NCBI RefSeq assembly: GCF_029688865.1
Contig: NZ_JARUKV010000020.1
Coordinates: 1-64,000 of the forward strand
DNA: 64,000 bases
Reading direction: 5' to 3'
Source of the DNA: Natronococcus sp. A-GB7
GTDB lineage: Archaea; Halobacteriota; Halobacteria; Halobacteriales; Natrialbaceae
Part shown: piece after piece, positions 49,628-59,230 of the stretch
Layout of the letters: every line of letters begins with the position of its first letter
How positions within the stretch are numbered: position 1 is the stretch's first letter
Translations under genes and position numbers: made by a program
Notes under the pieces: generated by a model
Seen by the model: only the letters and a program-made list of their open reading frames with translations
What the model was told of the DNA's origin: nothing
The model's database searches: none

Positions 49628-51028
49628 ATGGTTGACGCGACGGCCGACGCGGCGAAGACGGAGTACCGTGGCCGCGCTACCCCCGCCAAACTCCTCGAGG
49701 TCGCCAAGTACTACCTCTTCATCGGGATCGTCGGCTTCGGCGGTCCGATGGTCCACATCGCGATGATGGAGGACGACCTCGTCGGTGAGGACAGCAAGGA
49801 GTGGACCGATCAGTCGGTGTTCATGGAGGGGCTCGCGATCTGTAACATGCTCCCGGGGCCGGCCTCGACCCAGCTCGGAATCTTCATGGGCTGGATCTAC
49901 GCCGGGACGAAGGGCGCGCTCGTTGCCGGCTTCTTCTTCATGCTGCCGACGTTCGTTCTCGTCGTCTTCTTCTCGTGGCTCTACTTCGCCTACCAGCAGG
50001 TTCCCGCGGTCGAGGCGGTGTTCTACGGGATCAACCCTGTCGTCATCGGCCTCATCGTCGGCGCCTGCTACTCGATGATCCGAAGCGCCTTCGAGGAGGG
50101 GCGAACGGACACCGAGTTCGAGGTCCGGGGTGAATCGTGGAACGTCGACTACCTGCTCGTCGTCCTGCTCGTCGCGACCACGGTCGTTCAGGCCGTCCTC
50201 GGTCCGAACCCGGTGTTGCTGTTCATCGCGTCCGGGCTCGTCGGCGTCGCGGTCTACCGCTCCGACTGGGTCCGAACGAACGCGCGCCGACTGGCGCCGT
50301 GGGCGATCCTCGGCGCCGTCGCAGGACTCCTGTTCGTCCTCCGCGATTGGGTCCTCGAGGCTCTCGGTCCCGCCGTTCGCGGCGCGCTCGAGACCAGTCC
50401 GATCTGGGGTGCGTTGATCGCGCTCTGGGCCAACCCCTGGATCCAGCTGTTCGCGTTCATGATTTACACCGGCTCGTTCATCTACGGCGGCGGGCTCGTA
50501 TTGATCCCCTTTATCGAGACCTACGTGGTCAGCGAGTTCGGCTGGATGACCGGACGCGAGTTCGTCGACGGGATCGCGATCGGACAGCTCTCGCCCGGCC
50601 CGGTCGTGATGACGACGGCGTTCGTGGGGTACAAGCTCATACTCGACGTCTCCGGTGGGATCGTCGCCCTCGCGGTGATCGGCGCGCTCGTAGCGACGAT
50701 CGGCGCGTTCGGCCCCTCCTTCGCGTTCATCATCGGCTTCTTCCCGTACTTCGCGAAGGTCCGCGAGAACGAACTCGTCCAGACCGCTCTGGTCGCCGTC
50801 AACGCGGCCGTCATCGGGGCGATCCTCGGTGCGACGGTCATCCTCGCCGAGGAGTCGTTTTTCGTCGAGCAGCCGACCGTTCCGATCCCGGCCGCCGGAG
50901 CGGTCCTCGATCTGTTCGCCGTCTTGCTGGCGGTCGTCACCTACTGGCTGTTCGTCCGCGGTGTCCACGCCGCGTACCTCATCGCCGCCGGCGGCGCGAT
51001 CGGTGTCGGCGCCTTCTTCCTCGTTTAG
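49628..51028 (+). CDS. chrA: ChrA-family (chromate ion transporter superfamily) membrane protein
   Basis: 466 residues in two homologous CHR domains. The signature KYYLFIGIVGFGGPMVHIAM and NMLPGPASTQLGIFMGW (domain 1) is mirrored by YGGGLVLIPFIETYVVSEFG and GQLSPGPVVMTTAFVGY (domain 2). About 10-12 helices. Typically exports chromate, though native substrates of many members are unknown. Start ATG 49628 (MVDATADAAKTEYRG). An MFS transporter follows after 105 bp. Confidence 0.9.
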   Translation: MVDATADAAKTEYRGRATPAKLLEVAKYYLFIGIVGFGGPMVHIAMMEDDLVGEDSKEWTDQSVFMEGLAICNMLPGPASTQLGIFMGWIYAGTKGALVAGFFFMLPTFVLVVFFSWLYFAYQQVPAVEAVFYGINPVVIGLIVGACYSMIRSAFEEGRTDTEFEVRGESWNVDYLLVVLLVATTVVQAVLGPNPVLLFIASGLVGVAVYRSDWVRTNARRLAPWAILGAVAGLLFVLRDWVLEALGPAVRGALETSPIWGALIALWANPWIQLFAFMIYTGSFIYGGGLVLIPFIETYVVSEFGWMTGREFVDGIAIGQLSPGPVVMTTAFVGYKLILDVSGGIVALAVIGALVATIGAFGPSFAFIIGFFPYFAKVRENELVQTALVAVNAAVIGAILGATVILAEESFFVEQPTVPIPAAGAVLDLFAVLLAVVTYWLFVRGVHAAYLIAAGGAIGVGAFFLV

Positions 51029-51092
51029 CTCCGTCGCTGGAGTAATTTCTGCCCGGTTCGGAACCGTCGACGCCCGAGACTGCTATCCGGTA

Positions 51093-51111
51093 TAGTAAAA
51101 TGTATTTACTA
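51093..51111. promoter_or_regulatory. Inverted-repeat operator candidate in the MFS promoter
   Basis: TAGTAAA-ATGTA-TTTACTA is a perfect 7-bp inverted repeat with five-base spacer, ending 22 bp before the MFS start codon. It overlaps the expected TATA/initiation zone, so a bound protein would repress. Confidence 0.45.
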
Positions 51112-51133
51112 CGCTGTTCAATCCGATCGGTAG

Positions 51134-52465
51134 ATGGGCACGGAACGCGAAACCGCCGACCTCCTCGGACCGTTTCGCCAGTTCTTCTCGCTGCAGCGGG
51201 ACGTCCTGGTGCTCTCGCTGGCGATGTTCGCGTTCAGTCTCGGGTTCCAGATGACGAACCGGTTCCTGCCGGATTATCTGGTCTACCTCGGCGCTGGCGG
51301 GTTCGTGGTCGGCCTGTTCGCCACGCTGGGCAACGTCATCGGCGCCGTCTACCCCTACTACGGCGGAGTCATCTCCGATCGGGTGGGATCACGGTACGCG
51401 CTGACCGTCTTCGGCTTCCTCTCGACGTTCGGCTTCGCGATCTGGCTCGGCTCCGCCTACGTACCCGCGATCGATCTCGGCGCCGTCGTCCTCGAGCCGT
51501 GGGTGTGGGTGTTCGTCGGTCTACTATTAGCGCAGTGCTGGAAGTCCTTCGGGATCGGCGGCCACTACGCCATCGTCAAACAGGCGACCGAACCGAGCCG
51601 ACTGGCACAGGGGTTCGCTAGCACGGAGACGTTTCGTCGGACCGCCTTCCTGATCGCGCCGCTGATCGTCGCCGTTCTCGTCGCCGACGAGCTTATGCCC
51701 GGCTTCCTCTGGGTGCTCGCTATCGGAATCGTCTTCGCCGTCCTCGGAACGATCGCCCAGCACCTGCTGTACGAGGCCGACGAGGACTCGGTGGGCAAGG
51801 AGTTCGAGGGCGTCGGTCAGATCGTTGACGACCTGCGGGCGCTGCCGGATCCCCTGCGACCGCTGCTGGTCGCCGACACGTTCGTCCGCTTCGCCAACGG
51901 GATGGTGTACGCCTTCTTCATCCTCGTGATCACCCAGCTGCTCGAGATCGGACTGACGCTCTCCCTCCCCGTCGTCGGTACGATCGACCTCTCGCCCGCG
52001 GCCTTTTTCGGGCTCCTCCTGAGTATCGAGATGCTGGTCGCGTTGCTGACGATGGCGCCGGCGGCGAAGATCGCCGAGTACGTCGGCCTCAAACCGGTCG
52101 TCGGGCTGGGATTCTTCGTCTACGCGATCTTCCCGGTACTGCTGATCTTCGGTCCCCAGTATCTCGGCGGAGTCGACGAAACGTGGCTCTTGATCGCGCT
52201 GTTTGCCTTCTCGGGGCTGCGGTTCGCCGGCCTGCCGGCTCACAAGGCGCTCGTAGTCGGGCCCGCCGAGAAGGGCGCAGGCGGCCGCGTAACGGGATCG
52301 TACTACCTGATCCGCGGTGCGATCGTCATCCCTAGCGGCGCCCTGGGCGGATTCCTCTGGCAGTTCGTTAGCCCAGAACTCTCCTTTACGATCGCGACGG
52401 TCGTCGGCATGATCGGCGTCGTCTACTTCGCGATCTTCGGCCAGGAGTTCGAGGCCTATCGGTAG
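51134..52465 (+). CDS. MFS transporter
   Basis: 443 residues with about 12 predicted helices. The inter-helix 2-3 loop GGVISDRVGSRYAL is the MFS motif A; the central loop around residues 210-235 (YEADEDSVGKEFEGVG) divides the two halves. Substrate unknown. The N-terminus METERETA-like start is cytoplasmic, and ATG 51134 follows the inverted repeat. Confidence 0.88.
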   Translation: MGTERETADLLGPFRQFFSLQRDVLVLSLAMFAFSLGFQMTNRFLPDYLVYLGAGGFVVGLFATLGNVIGAVYPYYGGVISDRVGSRYALTVFGFLSTFGFAIWLGSAYVPAIDLGAVVLEPWVWVFVGLLLAQCWKSFGIGGHYAIVKQATEPSRLAQGFASTETFRRTAFLIAPLIVAVLVADELMPGFLWVLAIGIVFAVLGTIAQHLLYEADEDSVGKEFEGVGQIVDDLRALPDPLRPLLVADTFVRFANGMVYAFFILVITQLLEIGLTLSLPVVGTIDLSPAAFFGLLLSIEMLVALLTMAPAAKIAEYVGLKPVVGLGFFVYAIFPVLLIFGPQYLGGVDETWLLIALFAFSGLRFAGLPAHKALVVGPAEKGAGGRVTGSYYLIRGAIVIPSGALGGFLWQFVSPELSFTIATVVGMIGVVYFAIFGQEFEAYR

Positions 52466-52547
52466 CCCGTGGATCGCGTTCGCGCCGTTTCGAGGACCTC
52501 GAGCCCGCGCCCTCGACGGCGCTCGATCGAGACGCGGAGCACGGATT

Positions 52548-53099
52548 TCACTCGAGGGCTCCCAGCTCCTCCCACGAGCTGACTGCGCCGCCGTGCTCGT
52601 CGGCGAACGCCGACGCCTCTTCCCGATCGGAGAACGGTAGAAACTCCTCGCCCATCGCCCCCTCGACCGCGCTGTCGACGACGTAGACCAGTTCGGTCGC
52701 GTCGGCGAACGCCGACACCTCGGCGTGGGTCGAAATGTACTGCGTGCCCTCACGCTCCTCGAGGCGGTAGTCGACGCTCGAGTAATCGGTGGCGAAGGCC
52801 GCGCGGTGCTCGTCGCCCCGAACTTCGCGTTCCTCGTGGACGGCGACGAGTTCGCGGAGACTGTCGAACGCTGCGGGACCCTCGTCTTCGTCGGCGTAGA
52901 GGAGCTGCCCGGCGGGACCGTGGTGGTCCGCGATCACCATTCCGCAGGCGTCACACGTCGCCCCGTCGTCGAGGGCGATCGGCTCGGCCGACTCCTCCGT
53001 GGTCGTCTCGTCGTCCTCGAGACAGCCAGCCAGTCCGACCGTCGCTGCCGTCGCGAGCGTTCCAGCGCCGACGAGGACGTGGCGTCGCGGACAGCTCAT
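52548..53099 (-). CDS. nosL: NosL copper-delivery lipoprotein
   Basis: 183 residues from ATG 53099. A Tat-like signal with RR at 5-6 leads to lipobox LAGC (Cys26). The NosL metal motif is CDACGM (Cys49, Cys52, Met54), and YISTHAEVSAFADATELVYV follows in the second NosL domain. NosL binds Cu(I) and supplies NosZ. Its start overlaps the nosY stop by four bases; it is last in the nos operon. Confidence 0.92.
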   Translation of the reverse strand: MSCPRRHVLVGAGTLATAATVGLAGCLEDDETTTEESAEPIALDDGATCDACGMVIADHHGPAGQLLYADEDEGPAAFDSLRELVAVHEEREVRGDEHRAAFATDYSSVDYRLEEREGTQYISTHAEVSAFADATELVYVVDSAVEGAMGEEFLPFSDREEASAFADEHGGAVSSWEELGALE

Positions 53100-54028
53100 A
53101 GCCGTCGCCTCCGTATCGCGAGCGTCGCAAGGACGGTCGGAACGACGATCCAGGCGACGAGCGCTCCCAGGAGCACCCCCGTCGAGAGGCCGGACTCGGC
53201 GAGCACCGTAGCGAAGCCGGCGTCGCCGGCCGCACCCAGCGTCCCGAGGACGAGCGCGCGGAAGATCCCCGTCGGGTTCGCGAGCAACATCGCGGAGACG
53301 GCGGTCCCCGAGAGGTCGAACGCCGCGACGAGACCGAGCCCGAGCAGGTCGTGGACGAGGACGAACCAGGCCCAGATCAGCAGGGCGATCCCGAGCGCGT
53401 GGGTCTTCTCGCGAGCGAGCGTCGAGACGAGGACGGCGACCGCGAGGAAGGCAAGCCCCAGGCCAACGGTCGCGAGCAGGAACGTCGCGTAGGCGTCGAA
53501 GCCGGCGAGGCCGAACTCGAGCAGCAGGAAACCCCCGGCGATCCCGAACCCGAGGATCGTCGCGCTCGCGAGGACGACCGCCCGTCCGAGCAGGGTTCCG
53601 ACGACGATCCAGGCCCGCTCGACGGGCAGCGCGAACAGGGTCCGGAGCCAGCCGCTCTCCTCGCGGCCGACGACGGCGTCGTAGCCGAACGCGAGCGCGA
53701 CCAGCGGGACGAGGTAGACCGCGAGCACGGCGAGGCTCGCGACGGTGCGTTCGAACCCCTCCGGGCTGACGCTCGAGCCGCTGAACGTCGTCAGCCCGAG
53801 CGCGAACGCGGCGAAGACCGCGGTGAGCGCGATCGCCCACCGTCCCCGGATCGCCAGTCGGTACTCGGTTTCGGCGACGACCAGCAGCTGCCGGTACCAG
53901 TCGCCCGACTCGCTGGAGCGACCGAGTTCGGCGTCGGCTACCGTCCCGTAGCCGCCGTCGGCTCTCGGGCGTGGCTCGTCGCCCCCGTCCGTCGGCTGCC
54001 GCGGATTCGACCGCCTCGGATCGCTCAT
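53096..54028 (-). CDS. nosY: NosY ABC transporter permease
   Basis: 310 residues, six membrane helices typical of ABC-2 permeases. The cytosolic N-terminal ~45 residues are acidic/Pro-rich and unusually long. The conserved LAFGYDAVVGREESGWLRTL loop follows helix 2. With NosF and NosD it forms the transporter/chaperone complex needed to mature the CuZ sulfide-copper site of NosZ. Overlaps nosF and nosL by four bases each. Confidence 0.92.
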   Translation of the reverse strand: MSDPRRSNPRQPTDGGDEPRPRADGGYGTVADAELGRSSESGDWYRQLLVVAETEYRLAIRGRWAIALTAVFAAFALGLTTFSGSSVSPEGFERTVASLAVLAVYLVPLVALAFGYDAVVGREESGWLRTLFALPVERAWIVVGTLLGRAVVLASATILGFGIAGGFLLLEFGLAGFDAYATFLLATVGLGLAFLAVAVLVSTLAREKTHALGIALLIWAWFVLVHDLLGLGLVAAFDLSGTAVSAMLLANPTGIFRALVLGTLGAAGDAGFATVLAESGLSTGVLLGALVAWIVVPTVLATLAIRRRRL

Positions 54029-54996
54029 CGCGCGCTCATCTCCGTTCCACCAGCGGACTCGCCGTCGACAGGCGTCCCACCCGATCCGCTCTCGGCCCCC
54101 GCAAGCGCCTCGTGGAATGCCGCCTCGAGCCCGGGCTCACGAACTTCGAAGCGATCGACCAGGTCGGCCTCGAGCGCCCCCGAGAGCTCGAGGGCGGCCT
54201 CGCGGTCGCAGGCGACCCCGATCTCCCCGTCGGAGTCGGTCACCTCGCCGTACCCCCGGACGGTCTCGAGGACCCGCGTCCGATCCCGCTCGCTCGCGGG
54301 CCGGACGGCGACGGTGACGCGCCCGTCGCCCGCCGCCCGCAGCTCGTCGACGGCCCCGACCGCGCGGAGCTGGCCGTCCTCGAGGACGGCGACGGCGTCG
54401 CAGAGCCGCTCGACCTCGCTCAGGACGTGCGAGGAGAGCACGACCGTCGCATCGGTCTCGCGATCGATCCGTTCGACGATCTCGTGGAACGTCGCAACGC
54501 CGCGGGGGTCGAGCCCGGCCGTCGGCTCGTCGAGGACGAGCACGGGCGGCTCGGCCAGCAGCGCCGACGCGAGCCCGAGTCGTCGTCCCATTCCGTTGGA
54601 GTACCCCTCTACGGGCCGGTCGGCCGCGTCGGCCAGGCCGACCGTCTCGAGGGCGTCGTCGATGCGCTCCTTGCGGCCATCGATGCCACGAATTCGGGCG
54701 TGGACGTCGAGCACTTCCCGCCCGGTCATCGACGGCGGAAAGCCGGCGTGTTCGGGCAGGAACGCGATCCGCTCGCGAACGCGGTGGCCAGCCCGCTCGA
54801 CGTCGATCCCGCCGACTTCGATCCGTCCCGCGTCAGGGGTGTCGTGGCCGACCAGCAGCTCGAAGAGCGTCGTCTTTCCCGCGCCGTTCGTCCCGAGGAC
54901 GCCGAACGTCGACCCGGACGGGATCTCGAATGTCGGCCCGTCAAGGGCGACGACGTCGCCGTAGCGTTTGTGAACGTCAGTGATCGTGATTTGCAT
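54025..54996 (-). CDS. nosF: NosF ABC transporter ATPase
   Basis: 323 residues. Walker A GTNGAGKTT at 35-43, signature VEGYSNGMGRRLGLASALL, Walker B PPVLVLDEPTAGLDP, H-loop SSHVLSEVERL. The C-terminal ~90 residues form the usual extra domain of NosF/DrrA-type ATPases. ATG 54996 lies within the 3' end of nosD (20-bp overlap). Confidence 0.94.
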   Translation of the reverse strand: MQITITDVHKRYGDVVALDGPTFEIPSGSTFGVLGTNGAGKTTLFELLVGHDTPDAGRIEVGGIDVERAGHRVRERIAFLPEHAGFPPSMTGREVLDVHARIRGIDGRKERIDDALETVGLADAADRPVEGYSNGMGRRLGLASALLAEPPVLVLDEPTAGLDPRGVATFHEIVERIDRETDATVVLSSHVLSEVERLCDAVAVLEDGQLRAVGAVDELRAAGDGRVTVAVRPASERDRTRVLETVRGYGEVTDSDGEIGVACDREAALELSGALEADLVDRFEVREPGLEAAFHEALAGAESGSGGTPVDGESAGGTEMSAR

Positions 54997-56377
54997 AGTA
55001 CTCCCTCCAGTCGTCGTGTGGCGGTTCGGCGAGCGGCCGGTGATCGACCACGCCGGGCGATTCGATGACGGGGAACGAGCTCTCGGCCATCCGGACCGCG
55101 TCGAACGCCGGGCTCTCGGCGAAGACGGCGACCTGGGGCTGCTCGCGGACGAGGATCTCAACGGTTCCCGCCGGCTGGTGGCGGGTTTCGCCGGTACCGT
55201 CGCCGTCGAGATCGACCGCCCGGGCGTCGGACCAGTAGTTGCCCCGTTCGGAGTCGTTCCAGGTGATCTGTGCGGTCGTCGGCGCATACGCCGACTGGTC
55301 GTTCGCGACGAAGCTGTTGCCGACGACCAGCTCGTCGGAGCTGCCCGCGGTGAACTGGACGCCGACCTCGTTCTCGAGGACGAGGTTATCGACGATCTCG
55401 TTGCCGTGGGCGTTGTAGACGTAGAACCCGTTCCGATTGGCCACGACGGCGTTGTCGCGGATCTCGGTGCGGTCGACGTCCTTGACGAGGATTCCCTGGC
55501 CGCTCGGGCCGTCGTTGTTCACCGCGACGTTGTCGACGACGGTGAGGTTCTCCGAGACCATGATCGCGAACCCGACGTCGTTGTCGAAGGCGACGTTGCT
55601 CTCGAGGCGGTTGTCGTCGGAGTACATGTAGTGGACGCCGTAGCGCAGCTCCCACACCGCGTTATCCGCGGCGACGACGCCGTCGGACCACGAGAAGTAG
55701 ATCCCGTCCCGAACGGTCGTGATCTCGTTGTCCCGGAGCTCGGCCCCGTCGGCCCGGTCGAGGTGGATCCCGTTACCCCGCTCGGACTCGGGGACGTCCT
55801 CGCGGCCGGCGATCGTCGCGTCCGCGACGGTGACGTCCTCGGCCTCGCCGATCCAGATGCCGTACGTCGTGTCGGTGATCCGAACGTCCTCGAGGCTCGA
55901 GCCCGATCCGTTGACGAGAACGCCCGCGTCCTCGTTACCCCGGTCGTGACCCGACTCGCGGATCCACAGCTCTTCGAGGGTCACGTTCTCGGCCGCGACG
56001 TGGACGACGGTGTCCTCGCCGCCGCCGTCGATCAGCGCCCCCTCGCCTGCGGCCTCGAGCGTGAGTCCTTCGGTTTCGATCGTCACGCGCTCCTCGAAGG
56101 TCCCCTCGAGGACGACGGTGTTGCCGGGTTCGGCGGCGTCGACGGCGTCCTGGACGGAGTCGAACTCATCGTCGCCGACGGTCGCGACGCCGGGCTCCGC
56201 GGGCGGCTCCGCGTCGCGGGGGTCCGAGACGTCGGGCGTCCAGCCCTCGACGGTCGCCTCGCGGTCGTCGGAGCCGTCGGTCGCCGCGACGGCGGCCGCC
56301 GCCAGCGAGACGACGAGCACCGCGACGGCGGCGACGACGAACCACGTTTCGCGGTCGACCCTCGCGCGGTCAGTCAT
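54977..56377 (-). CDS. nosD: NosD periplasmic-type copper/sulfur maturation protein
   Basis: 466 residues. One N-terminal hydrophobic signal-anchor (VVAAVAVLVVSLAAAAVAA) precedes a right-handed parallel beta-helix of repeated NxxxxN/GIxV units (residues 70-370; e.g. ERGNGIHLDRADGAELRDNE). The conserved ITWNDSERGNYWSDARAVD near the C-terminus is the NosD hallmark. It acts outside the membrane with NosFY. The start overlaps the preceding membrane-protein gene by eight bases. Confidence 0.94.
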   Translation of the reverse strand: MTDRARVDRETWFVVAAVAVLVVSLAAAAVAATDGSDDREATVEGWTPDVSDPRDAEPPAEPGVATVGDDEFDSVQDAVDAAEPGNTVVLEGTFEERVTIETEGLTLEAAGEGALIDGGGEDTVVHVAAENVTLEELWIRESGHDRGNEDAGVLVNGSGSSLEDVRITDTTYGIWIGEAEDVTVADATIAGREDVPESERGNGIHLDRADGAELRDNEITTVRDGIYFSWSDGVVAADNAVWELRYGVHYMYSDDNRLESNVAFDNDVGFAIMVSENLTVVDNVAVNNDGPSGQGILVKDVDRTEIRDNAVVANRNGFYVYNAHGNEIVDNLVLENEVGVQFTAGSSDELVVGNSFVANDQSAYAPTTAQITWNDSERGNYWSDARAVDLDGDGTGETRHQPAGTVEILVREQPQVAVFAESPAFDAVRMAESSFPVIESPGVVDHRPLAEPPHDDWREYYANHDH

Positions 56378-57134
56378 CGCGGCTCACCTCCGCGTCGGCG
56401 TCGTCCGCGGCCGGCCGGGGCGCGTCGTCCCGCCCGCGTCGGTTTCGGATCCACGTCCGGGTCCGCTCGAGTCGGTACGAGACGATCGTCGGCACGTCGC
56501 CGACGGTCGCCGTCGAGTTCCGGAACGCGTAGGCCGCGACCAGCAGCGCGATCGCGATCAGCGTAAGGTAGCCGCCGGGACCGAACCAGGCGAGGCCGCT
56601 GATGTTGGCGATCTCGTAGGTGCCGAGCAGCGGCGGCGTGAACCCGTCGATGCCGCGCATCGGCGCGTCGGGATCGAGCGAGTGGCCGGCCTGGTGGAGT
56701 CGGTACTGGATGAGCGCGAACATCGTGACGAACACCGTTATCGTTCCAGCGAGCTGGCAGGTCAGCCCGAGCTTCAGCTTGTGGACCGTCGGCGCGAGCG
56801 CGACGAACACACCCGCTGCAGCGACGGCGACGAACGCGAGCGGTCCGACCGACCACTCGGGTACCTCGATCGCGTTCGGACTGACGTCGTAGTTGGGATC
56901 GAGGTAGACGGGATCCGGGTAGTAGAACCCGACGTACCGGTTGAGCCCCTGCGTTTCGGCGACGTCGCCCTCGAGGCGCGGGTAGGCGTATAGCTCGACG
57001 AACAGCCCGTCGGGGTACTGCGGGGCCTCGAGCGTGATCCGCCACATCGGAAGCGCGATCGCGACGAGCAACAGCGCCGCCGCTGCGAGCGGGAGCGCGC
57101 GACGGAGTTCGGTGAGCTTGTCGAATTTTGACAT
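56370..57134 (-). CDS. Nos-cluster integral membrane protein of unknown function
   Basis: 254 residues with about four membrane helices (near 14-30, 108-125, 135-150, 188-205). A conserved extracytoplasmic stretch contains LNRYVGFYYPDPVYLDPNYD and WSVGPLAFV; LHQAGHSLDPDAPMRGIDGF is the second conserved loop. Located between nosZ and nosD, exactly where non-proteobacterial nos clusters encode an uncharacterised membrane protein (often called nosB). It may replace NosR in electron transfer or maturation, but there are no Cys or heme/flavin motifs to support electron transfer. Confidence 0.78.
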   Translation of the reverse strand: MSKFDKLTELRRALPLAAAALLLVAIALPMWRITLEAPQYPDGLFVELYAYPRLEGDVAETQGLNRYVGFYYPDPVYLDPNYDVSPNAIEVPEWSVGPLAFVAVAAAGVFVALAPTVHKLKLGLTCQLAGTITVFVTMFALIQYRLHQAGHSLDPDAPMRGIDGFTPPLLGTYEIANISGLAWFGPGGYLTLIAIALLVAAYAFRNSTATVGDVPTIVSYRLERTRTWIRNRRGRDDAPRPAADDADAEVSRDD

Positions 57135-57157
57135 GGCGGATGGGTGGGAGTGTGTGG

Positions 57158-59065
57158 TCAGTCGGCCGGTTCGACCAGCAGCCGCGAGCGCATCTCGAGG
57201 TGGAGCGCGCTACAGAAGTACGCGCAGTACATCCAGTAGACGCCCGGCTCGTCGGCGGTGAACGTCACCTCTCGAGTCTCCTGCGGGGCGAGCTTGACGT
57301 TGACGTCGTGCTGTGGGATCGCCAGCGAGTGGATGATGTCCTCCTCGCTCTCGATGTTGGTCGACCTGATGGTGACCTCGTCGCCCTCCTGGACGGTGAT
57401 GTCCTCGAAGCCGAAGTGGTTGCGCTGGTTGTACATCTCGACGTGAACCCGGTCGCCGTCGCGGTCGACGAAGTTCTCGTCGTCGTCGGGCGAGATGAAA
57501 TCCAACTCGAGATCGTCGGGATCGTACACCGAGGCGGGATCGAGGCGGTCGGCCCGGACGATCGAGGCGTCGTGGGGCTCGGGGTAGGTGGGGGTGTCCT
57601 TGACCAGCTCCATTCCGGCGTCGTCGTCGCCGATGTAGAACAGCTGGTCGTTCTCGGGGAACACCGGCCCGACCGGAAGGAACCGGTCCTTCGAGAGCTT
57701 GTTGAGCACGATCAGCCAGTCGCCCTGGGCCTCGCCGGTGTAGGACTCGGCGGCGATCAGGTGACCCGGGCTGTAGTGGACGTCGTGTTTCTCGATAACC
57801 GGGTCCTCGGAGCCCAGCTCGGCGTCGACGGCGGCCTCGATGTCCCACTTGACGACCTGGGAGTCGACGAACAGCGTCGTGTAGGCGTGGCCCCGACCGT
57901 CGTAGGCCGTGTGCAGCGGCCCGTTCCCGACGTTGACTCGGCCGACGACGGCGTCGTTGGGATCGTCGACCTCGTTCAGTCGATCGATCTCGATGACCGT
58001 ACACGTCGGGTCGAGTTTGCCCGAGGCGATCGCGTACCGTCCGTCCGGCGTGACGCTGACGCCGTGGGGGTTCGTCGGGACGTCGATGTACCGGACCAGG
58101 GGCTCGTCGCCGTCGTTGAGGGAACTGTCCTCGGTGCCGTCGACGACCGGGACCCCGTTGATCTCCTCGTACTCGCCGGCGTCGACCGCGTCCTCGATAC
58201 GGGGGATGTTGAAGGCGACCACGTAGTCGGTGTCGGCCGCCGTCATCTCCCGTTCGGTGACGCCCTCCTCGCTGTTGTAGCTGGTCGTAAAGAACCACTC
58301 GCCGTCCTTGCCCGAGTCGCCGTTATCGAGGTTACAGTCGACGCGAACGTCCCACTCGTGGTCGAACGGGTCCGGCGACATCGCCGAGAGCGTCGAGCCG
58401 TACTCGCTCGGATCGTCGAGGTCGCGACCGTCGTTGGGGATCGGGACGCGGAGTTCGCCGACGCCGAAGACGTACCGGCTGTCGGGCAACAGCATACACG
58501 CGCCGTGGGTCCCCTGGTGGTTCGGCAGGTCGATGATCGCGTCCGTCTCGAAGTACTTCAGATCGATCCGGGCCATCCGACCGTTGGCCTTGTCGTTGAC
58601 GAACAGCCACTCGCCGTCGTACTCGTTGTCAGTCTGACTGACTCGGGGGTGGTGGGTGTCGCCCCACGTGTAGCCGCCAGAGTTCTGCAGCATCTCGTGG
58701 GTTTCGTCGTCGAACCCGTACCCTCGAGCACTCTCGACGTTGAACACTGGAATCCGCATGAGCTGGCGCATCGAGGGGACCCCGTAGACGCGAATGTCGC
58801 CGGAGTGGCCACCCGAGAGGAACGCGTAGTAATCGTCGTGTTCGCCCGGTGGAACCTCGGTGTCGACGTCGGCCGCCGAGGTCTGCTCGTCGCCGCTGAG
58901 CAGTCCGGTACAGCCCGCGAGCGACCCCATCATCCCGGTGGCGGCGCCCGCGATCATGAAGTCACGACGCGGAATTCGAGCGAAGAGCGGATCTCTGTCG
59001 GCTACTGCGGTCGTGCTGGTCGGTTCTTCGGAGGCTGTCGGTTCGGACGCGTGTGATCTTGTCAT
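57158..59065 (-). CDS. nosZ: Nitrous oxide reductase
   Basis: 635 residues. Reduces N2O to N2 outside the membrane using a CuZ cluster in a seven-bladed propeller and a C-terminal CuA cupredoxin domain. Seen: Tat motif PRRDFMIAGA (Arg33-Arg34) with lipobox-like SLAGC (Cys52), CuZ His region GDTHHP (His138, His139), and further His in NHQGTHGACM, DVPTNPHGVSV, GPLHTAYD, HDVHYSPGHL and PEPHDAS. The CuA site C614-x3-C618-x3-H622-x2-M625 (MYCAYFCSALHLEM) is complete. First gene of the operon nosZ-membrane protein-nosD-F-Y-L, with 23 bp to the next gene. Confidence 0.96.
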   Translation of the reverse strand: MTRSHASEPTASEEPTSTTAVADRDPLFARIPRRDFMIAGAATGMMGSLAGCTGLLSGDEQTSAADVDTEVPPGEHDDYYAFLSGGHSGDIRVYGVPSMRQLMRIPVFNVESARGYGFDDETHEMLQNSGGYTWGDTHHPRVSQTDNEYDGEWLFVNDKANGRMARIDLKYFETDAIIDLPNHQGTHGACMLLPDSRYVFGVGELRVPIPNDGRDLDDPSEYGSTLSAMSPDPFDHEWDVRVDCNLDNGDSGKDGEWFFTTSYNSEEGVTEREMTAADTDYVVAFNIPRIEDAVDAGEYEEINGVPVVDGTEDSSLNDGDEPLVRYIDVPTNPHGVSVTPDGRYAIASGKLDPTCTVIEIDRLNEVDDPNDAVVGRVNVGNGPLHTAYDGRGHAYTTLFVDSQVVKWDIEAAVDAELGSEDPVIEKHDVHYSPGHLIAAESYTGEAQGDWLIVLNKLSKDRFLPVGPVFPENDQLFYIGDDDAGMELVKDTPTYPEPHDASIVRADRLDPASVYDPDDLELDFISPDDDENFVDRDGDRVHVEMYNQRNHFGFEDITVQEGDEVTIRSTNIESEEDIIHSLAIPQHDVNVKLAPQETREVTFTADEPGVYWMYCAYFCSALHLEMRSRLLVEPAD

Positions 59066-59230
59066 CGTCTTGGGGTCGTCGCGGTGGCGGTCACTGCACC
59101 TGTACGGGTCGTACTCGGTCGGACACGACGTTAGCCCTGTTTCAAATTCCCGTCAGGTGGTAACGCACGGGAACCGGTTCGGCCGAACAGACAGGTATAC
59201 TGGCGCTGTAGTTCCTCTATCGCTGATAAC

